Source: Castanea sativa (lineage: Eukaryota; Streptophyta; Magnoliopsida; Fagales; Fagaceae). Taken from it: DNA of 64,000 bases. The DNA lies in contig NC_134017.1 of the NCBI RefSeq assembly GCF_040712315.1, positions 48,419,636-48,483,635 on the forward strand, in the 5' to 3' direction. Shown piece after piece: positions 58,711 to 64,000 of this stretch (the stretch's first letter is position 1; each line of letters begins with the position of its first letter). A program made the position numbers and the translations under genes. The notes below the pieces were generated by a model, which saw nothing but the letters and a program-made list of their open reading frames with translations, did no database searches and was not told where the DNA came from.

Positions 58711-59360
58711 TGTTGCACAGAAAATCAGTAGGCTAAATGCTCCGGGTTTCATTGGGTTAGTGATTGCTTGGAAGGCCTGAAAAGAAAGAAACACAAGATC
58801 AAAGGTGACCGAGGTGAACCAGCCAAGAACCCTCCGATGCTTAAGTTAATTTTTTCTCTAGAATTTGAGAATTCCAACTTTTTTGGGAGTCGTGAAAAAC
58901 TTACCCCCATTTGATGTGGATGAGTCCTTATATAGTGAATTCTTGGTGCAATTACTTGTCTAGTAACTTCCCCAATATTTATGAAAGTTCGAAGCTTCAG
59001 GCTTAACTTTCATAACCACTTTAGAAGTTAGAATGTTCAATCGTATCCTTTACAACTTCCCTTGGAAGTTGAGTGCTTAGTAGTGATAAACAAGGATTCG
59101 GTAACAAGTGGCTCGAATTACAAGTTCACGTGTTGGGGGGTCGTCTAGGCGCTTTCCTGCATGGACGACCCTCATGTCCATGGAAAATCGTCTTAATATA
59201 AATGGCCTTCTTATGTTAGGAACACCTTTCTGCTCTGGACGACTCTTGTGGACGAAATAAAGTTAGTCTTTGGTCTAGACGACTCTTGCGGACGAAATGG
59301 AGTTAGCCTCTGCTCTGGACAACTCTTACGGACGAGTTGGTTTATTTTTGTCCACCATCA
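58711..59360 (-). repeat. 5' LTR of the Gypsy element
   Basis: 650 bp. Minus strand runs TGATGGTGGACAAAAATAAAC to CTGTGCAACA, next to the primer site. TATATAAGGACTCATCC near 58930 is the likely promoter TATA. GGACGACTCTTGTGGACGAA is repeated in the U3-side half (59235-59335); that part is partly missing from the other LTR. Confidence 0.9.
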
Positions 59361-60090
59361 CCTCTAAAACCTAAAAGATAACCAAAATACCCCCTAAATC
59401 TAAAAAATGACCAAAATACCCCCAAAAACCTATAAAATGTCCAAAATACCCCCCAAAACCTAAAAAAATTACCAAAATACCCCCGAAACCTAAAAAATGA
59501 CCAAAATACACCTAAAACATCTAAAATTACCAAAATAGAGGTTTGGGGGTTTTGGATTTTACGAGGGTATTTTCGACAAATTAAAGGTTCTAAAAGTATT
59601 TCAGTCATTTTATAGGTTTCGAGGGAATTTCAATAATTTTAGGTTTCAGGGGTATTTTAGTCATTTTGTTTGTTTCGGAGGTATTTCGGTCATCTCTTAG
59701 GTTTATGGGGTATTTTAGTAATTTTTAGGTTTCAAGGGTATTTTAGTCATTTTTATAGGTTTTAGGAGTATTTCGGTTATTTTTTAGGTTTTTGAGGTAT
59801 TTTGGTAATTTTTAGGTTTCGGGGGGTATTTTGGTCATTTTATAGGGTTCAGAGATATTGCGGTCATATTTTACGTTTAGGAGGTGTTTTGGTAATTTTA
59901 TAGGTGTCGGCGGTATTTTGATCATTTTTTTGATTTAGGAGGTATTTTGGTAATTTTTAGGTTTTGGAGGTATTTTGGTCATTTTTTAAGTTTCACGAGT
60001 ATTTTTGCAATTTTAAGGTTTCGATGATATTTTATTCATTTTGGTTATTTTTTAAGTTTCAGGGGTATTTCAATCATTTTCTAGAAATTT
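59361..60090. repeat. Minisatellite arms meeting head to head
   Basis: 59361-59530 has C-rich plus-strand units (ACCAAAATACCCCC), and from about 59536 the same unit is inverted (GGGTATTTTGGTCATTTTxTAGG). The minus-strand frame over 59342-59608 repeats a ten-residue pattern (RFRGYFGxFFRF, WGVFW), showing the 30-bp period; it is not a gene. Confidence 0.88.
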
Positions 60091-61880
60091 ATATTTTCTG
60101 TTGTTTATTTAAATTTTAGATGGGTTTTAGTAGGTATTAGTGGGTTTATCCATTAAGACCTATATAATGAAATAACCTAATGGGTCTTTACCCATTTAAC
60201 CCAAATATTCAAATGGGTTCGGTTAAGACTTATCCAAATTAGGTAGGTAATTGGTGGGTTTATAGATATGGGTAAAAATTGCCACCCCTAACCCTAAATC
60301 AAGGCTTGCATACTCCGGTATTTCAGTAGACAAATGTAGACCCACCAATAGGCTTTCCACATTCTCAACCCTATATGTATTTATTTTACCATAAAAACCA
60401 ATGATGTCATATATATATATATATATATATACATATATATATTTGTGGTATTAGTGGTATTATAAATTTTATTATATATGTTTTGTGTTATAAAATTAAT
60501 GTGTTACCAATAAATAAAAAGTAATTTAGACATTTATTTATAATATTGTTCAAATAAAAAAAATTATATATTCATTGTTAAACTAGTTTGTTGATTTTAT
60601 TTACATAAAATTTGTAATAACTTTAACATTTTCTTAAATCTTTATTATCTGCAACCATCTTGATACTTACTTGAATACGAATTGTCTAGAAATTTTCAAA
60701 AATTTAAAAATACTGCCAAGATTTTAAAAGAATATGTAAAGAAAATGTCAGTGGTAACAAGCAGAAACAAAATAATCTCCATTTGCACATCAACCTTTTA
60801 TATTCAGTTCCCATTTTCCATGTGTTATGAGATCAAAGATTCTCAAATATTGATGAAATTGAAGAAGAAACAAATTGACGAGGAAACTCAATTGAGATAA
60901 GCATTTGAGTGAATTAATCCAACTCAAGAGATACTGTATTACTTCAATGAATCTAATTTATACAATTAATGGTGACATTTATATCTATAAGGAGAATAAA
61001 AACTGTTTTTCTTTTTTTCTTTTTTCTTTTTTACGAGGGGGAAAAAAACTATTTTTAATTGAATCCACTAATTGTTACAGTAGAGCTGTAACTAAAAGCT
61101 AACAGACTGGCCAATTTAATGACTCTTATAACAATATGTAACTCTGCTACAATCGTATTTAATGCACCCACGTTTCATTTCATTGAAAAATTGACAATAA
61201 CTTAAGAGCTTTATTATTATTATATTAAAGAATTTCAATCTATGATGTTTGCTTTATGATTATTATTCTTTATCCTCATGCTAAGACACCAATTAGTTTT
61301 TAGTATAGGTGAAAAAATAGATTTTTTAATGAAGCTAACATGACAACAAATAAAATAAAGACTATAGCTTATCTATAATAAAAAAAATTATGGACCGATC
61401 AAATCATTATTGCTTGATAAGAATAACTATTTGCTTCACATCATTGACAATTTTAGTTGGGAAATATAGGTTTCTTTTTTAACATAAAAATTTGAGGTAT
61501 TTTAAGCCTTTTAGAAAATGAAAACTTTTTAAGAAAAATATAATGATGACTATGAAGCTAAGGCCTTGAGATTTTGAAAGACAAAGTGAATTTCCAACAA
61601 ACGGATATATAAACTTTTTTATAAAACATAAGTAATTCAACTTGCTTGAGAAGTATGAATAAAACTTTAAATAGGGACTTTTCTCTCTTAAAGATTTTCT
61701 TAAACATATTTTCAAACATATATGAAATAATAATGAGTACAAACATTACAAAATTTTTTTTCAACCTCAAATAAGTCTCCAATGTCATAAAAATTACTTC
61801 CAAATAAATATCGGATTCATTCAAATATTATATTGAACATATGTCTAAACATACATAACATAACAAGATTGTTAATGTAA

Positions 61881-62041
61881 GTGGGTTCCAGTTAGCTCAA
61901 CTGATAAAATCTCTGATGGTTGAATAAGAGATTTGAGATTCAATTCCGGCCTATACCAAAAACTAATTAGTGTCTTGGTTTGATGATAAAGAGCTCTCAT
62001 CAGAAGTGGACACCATAGGTTAAAACTTTCTCCAAAAAAAA
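61881..62041 (+). mobile_element. tRNA-derived SINE, duplicate of 29252-29413
   Basis: TSD GATTGTTAATGTAA (61867-61880) and GATTGTTAATGCAA (62042-62055). Same insertion site as in X1. Confidence 0.88.
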
Positions 62042-62090
62042 GATTGTTAATGCAAAAATTATAAAAATCTTTTCGGTGATTAAAAAACAT

Positions 62091-62094
<4 letters not shown>

Positions 62095-62166
<72 letters not shown>
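62095..62166. repeat. Compound (CT)n(AT)n microsatellite
   Basis: CT units followed by TA units; X1 has only TA here. Confidence 0.95.
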
Positions 62167-62172
<6 letters not shown>

Positions 62173-63610
62173 GCAACAACAGTGAATACAAACATAACAA
62201 ATTTTGTTTTCAATCTCTGCTTCCTCTTGTAAAGAGAAAAATTCCTGAGATTAGTACAAAATTGTATCCTAGGCATAACCCTACAATTCGAGCAAAGAGA
62301 TCTAGCACAAGAAAGCATAGTGTCGGATGCAAGGAAGATATGATCTTCATTTAAATTTTTAATGACTGGCATTTGATTTTAGAACTTCTCCAATGACTAG
62401 GAAGTTTCTTTTCTATTTTCCTTTCTTTGTGGATTTGCATTGTATATAAGGGAGCAGAGACCTTAATTGTATTGTACTCTAATTTCACATCATAATAAAT
62501 AAAACTCTTAAACATATTTTTTGTAGATGGATTGTATACGAAATTTGACCAACGATTGATTTTTTGCAATTTCTTAAAAATCAGCGATTGTTTTCTGGTT
62601 TTTATACCAGAATGATAACATCTCTTAGTATAATATGTGTTGTTTGTTATCTAAAATAAAAGCTATGTAGTGTGGAATGGGTTTCCATATTGACAGATGC
62701 ATGATAGCAATTAGGATCAAACAAATCCCCAAAAACTCAATGATTTAATTTTGAGAAAAAAATAAATATGAAAAATTTGAGAATATAGCCATTAATTGAG
62801 ACCTTAGTGAACAACTTTAGGCTAAGAAGTGAAAACCCGCTATAGAAATGCAACGAAAGTCACACTCAAACATATAGACAGAAAAAACAACAAATTGAAA
62901 GAGAAACCAAAAAGGATCGAGAGTAAAAGGGCTCAAAACCTAGAACTAAGATCCCCAAAATTTTACTACAAGCTCACATCCCCATAAGTTATCTTGGTTA
63001 GAATTTGGACATGACTCCATGATTGAATCTCAGTTTATTATTATTTTAGTAGCCACATATGCTTTATGTTGACAACTGTGCACACATTTTATGCCATGTA
63101 AGTATTTTCCTTTAGTAAGTGAATGGTATGGACCAAATTAACTCCAATTTAAAAATAATAAGGACTAAATTCACTGCTATGAAATTTATGACCAAATTGA
63201 ATGTGACCCTAAAATGTAGGAACCAAAATATTATTTTTGCTTTTTTCTAGATTTTTTTTTTCAATCTTAAATAGGCCTCCACCATTATAAAACTTATTTC
63301 AAAAAAAAAAAAACAATATGATTCATTCAAAAATTATATTGAACATATGTTTGAACGTTCGTAACATAACAAGAATATGAACATAAAAATAATTAAGAAA
63401 ATTTTTCTTGTTTAAAAATAAGCAAAATTTAACCTTTTCTTTTGATATGGACTTTTGGTCCTTTAATTGAAAATAAACTCTCAAACAAATCTCTAATTGA
63501 TACACTTAGGTCCAATAATTACGTACTAAGCTTCCTTGTAACATGTAATTGGAGTAAGTTCCACAACCATATCTATTGATCTTCAGATTCTTGTTGCATA
63601 AATAAATTAA

Positions 63611-63811
63611 GTGTGTATTTGGATAGCAATGAAAAATTAAAATTATTTTACTATTCAGCTTATTTTTGCAACTTATTATGGACCCCACTACACTTTTTGA
63701 TACTATTCATAGGCCCCGTTGTACTATTTCAACTAATTTTTACCTTTATCTACAGTACTTTTAGTAATAAGTTTTCAATTTTAGCAAAATAAACGGTATC
63801 CAAACAAATCC
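63611..63811. mobile_element. PIF/Harbinger-type MITE, duplicate of 30948-31147
   Basis: Flanked by TAA at 63608-63610 and 63812-63814, with GTGTGTATTTGGATAGC and, on the other strand, GGATTTGTTTGGATACC as ends. Confidence 0.75.
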
Positions 63812-64000
63812 TAAATGTTTTTATTAAGAAATTTTGTATGATTAAATGTAGAGGCTATGCAATTTTTCTTTCAAACTACTATAAAAGACATATTACTGGA
63901 TTTTTCCTAACTTTTTCATCCACTACAATAGCTTTCATTCTTTTTAGTTATGTGACCCCATACATAATAATGGATACATTTAAAATGTATAATTATAAAC

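Larger units (their letters stand above)
48317..59360 (-). mobile_element. Ty3/Gypsy retrotransposon, Tat-like lineage, defective
   Basis: Minus-strand order: 5' LTR (58711-59360), primer site, gag, protease, reverse transcriptase, RNase H, a second (archaeal-type) RNase H, integrase, spacer with an opposite-strand gene, polypurine tract and 3' LTR (48317-48916). Integrase after RT fixes Ty3/Gypsy; the dual RNase H, the TGGCGCCGT primer site and the extra antisense gene point to the Tat group. Flanks CCTCC (48312-48316) and CCTCT (59361-59365) fit a 5-bp TSD. The LTRs differ at roughly a tenth of positions by eye, so the insertion is old. Confidence 0.92.
46796..60290. mobile_element. Foldback-like hAT-type element with inverted minisatellite arms, nested insertions
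   Basis: Ends TAGGGATGCCAAATGGGCGG and, on the other strand, TAGGGGTGGCAATTTTTACCC. Flanks ACCCCAAG (46788-46795) and ACCCTAAA (60291-60298) fit a decayed 8-bp TSD; segment A has the uninterrupted CAACCCTATGTCAAGG near 2892. Without the insertions at 47254-48184 and 48317-59360 it is about 1.5 kb. The left arm holds plus-strand units such as CCTAAAAAATGACCAAAATACCCC (46955-47250, 48185-48316, 59361-59530) and the right arm the reverse complement (about 59536-60090). TAGGGGTGxC ends also occur in the MITE at 38062. Confidence 0.7.
60291..64000. repeat. Segmental duplicate X2 (partner X1), runs to the window edge
   Basis: Collinear with 27716-31370 and still matching at the last base, so the true end is outside. 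Private differences are a TA tract at 60412-60440 and a CT tract at 62095-62141. Confidence 0.9.

Noticed and set aside
59342..59608. Minus-strand frame with repeated FRFRGYFG pattern
   Set aside because: Translation of a 30-bp minisatellite; the pattern follows from the repeat period.
62000..62372. Frames with long RERERE or SLSLSL runs
   Set aside because: Translations of (CT)n tracts.

Overview
The window is gene-poor, AT-rich nuclear DNA of a flowering plant, most likely a woody eudicot. This rests on plant-type retroelements (Tat-lineage Ty3/Gypsy, Copia with an initiator-Met primer site, an RVT/zf-RVT LINE), plant SINE and MITE families, and host gene relics of plant families (patellin, RD19-type cysteine protease). 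Nothing fixes the species; a Fagaceae-like tree is only a guess. No intact host protein gene, rRNA or tRNA gene, or CRISPR array is visible. Small reading frames are mostly chance or repeat shadows.

Layout. 277-2520: exon fragments of a patellin (SEC14/CRAL-TRIO) pseudogene, split by two hAT-like insertions that each left an 8-bp target-site duplication (TSD). 2515-11970 (segment A), 21690-27715 (B), 34370-42765 (C) and 43285-46795 (D) are diverged copies of one ancestral segment. 27716-31370 (X1) and 60291-64000 (X2) are a second, closer direct duplicate pair. Because the copies carry different insertions, one copy often supplies the empty site of an element in another. In this way TSDs were read for a LINE (3642-7708), Mutator-type MITEs, PIF/Harbinger-type MITEs, tRNA-derived SINEs, a Mutator-like element (39283-40223) and a 400-bp insertion carrying a cysteine-protease prodomain (8339-8738). 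Between the segments lie a defective LTR element with a plant-transposon-type ORF (18250-21395), a coding-less Copia element (21948-25013) and a four-copy ~390-bp tandem repeat (32549-34093).

46796-60290 is a nested stack: a foldback-like element whose arms are inverted ~30-bp minisatellites contains a ~0.9-kb insertion and an 11-kb Tat-type Gypsy element on the minus strand. The Gypsy element carries a solo LTR and, on the opposite strand between pol and the 3' LTR, a decayed four-exon gene with its own TATA box. Its gag-pol frame is unshifted for about 3.2 kb but holds 15 stops, nearly all explainable as C-to-T changes.

The genes do not form a working pathway. What can be read is the order of duplication, insertion and decay.
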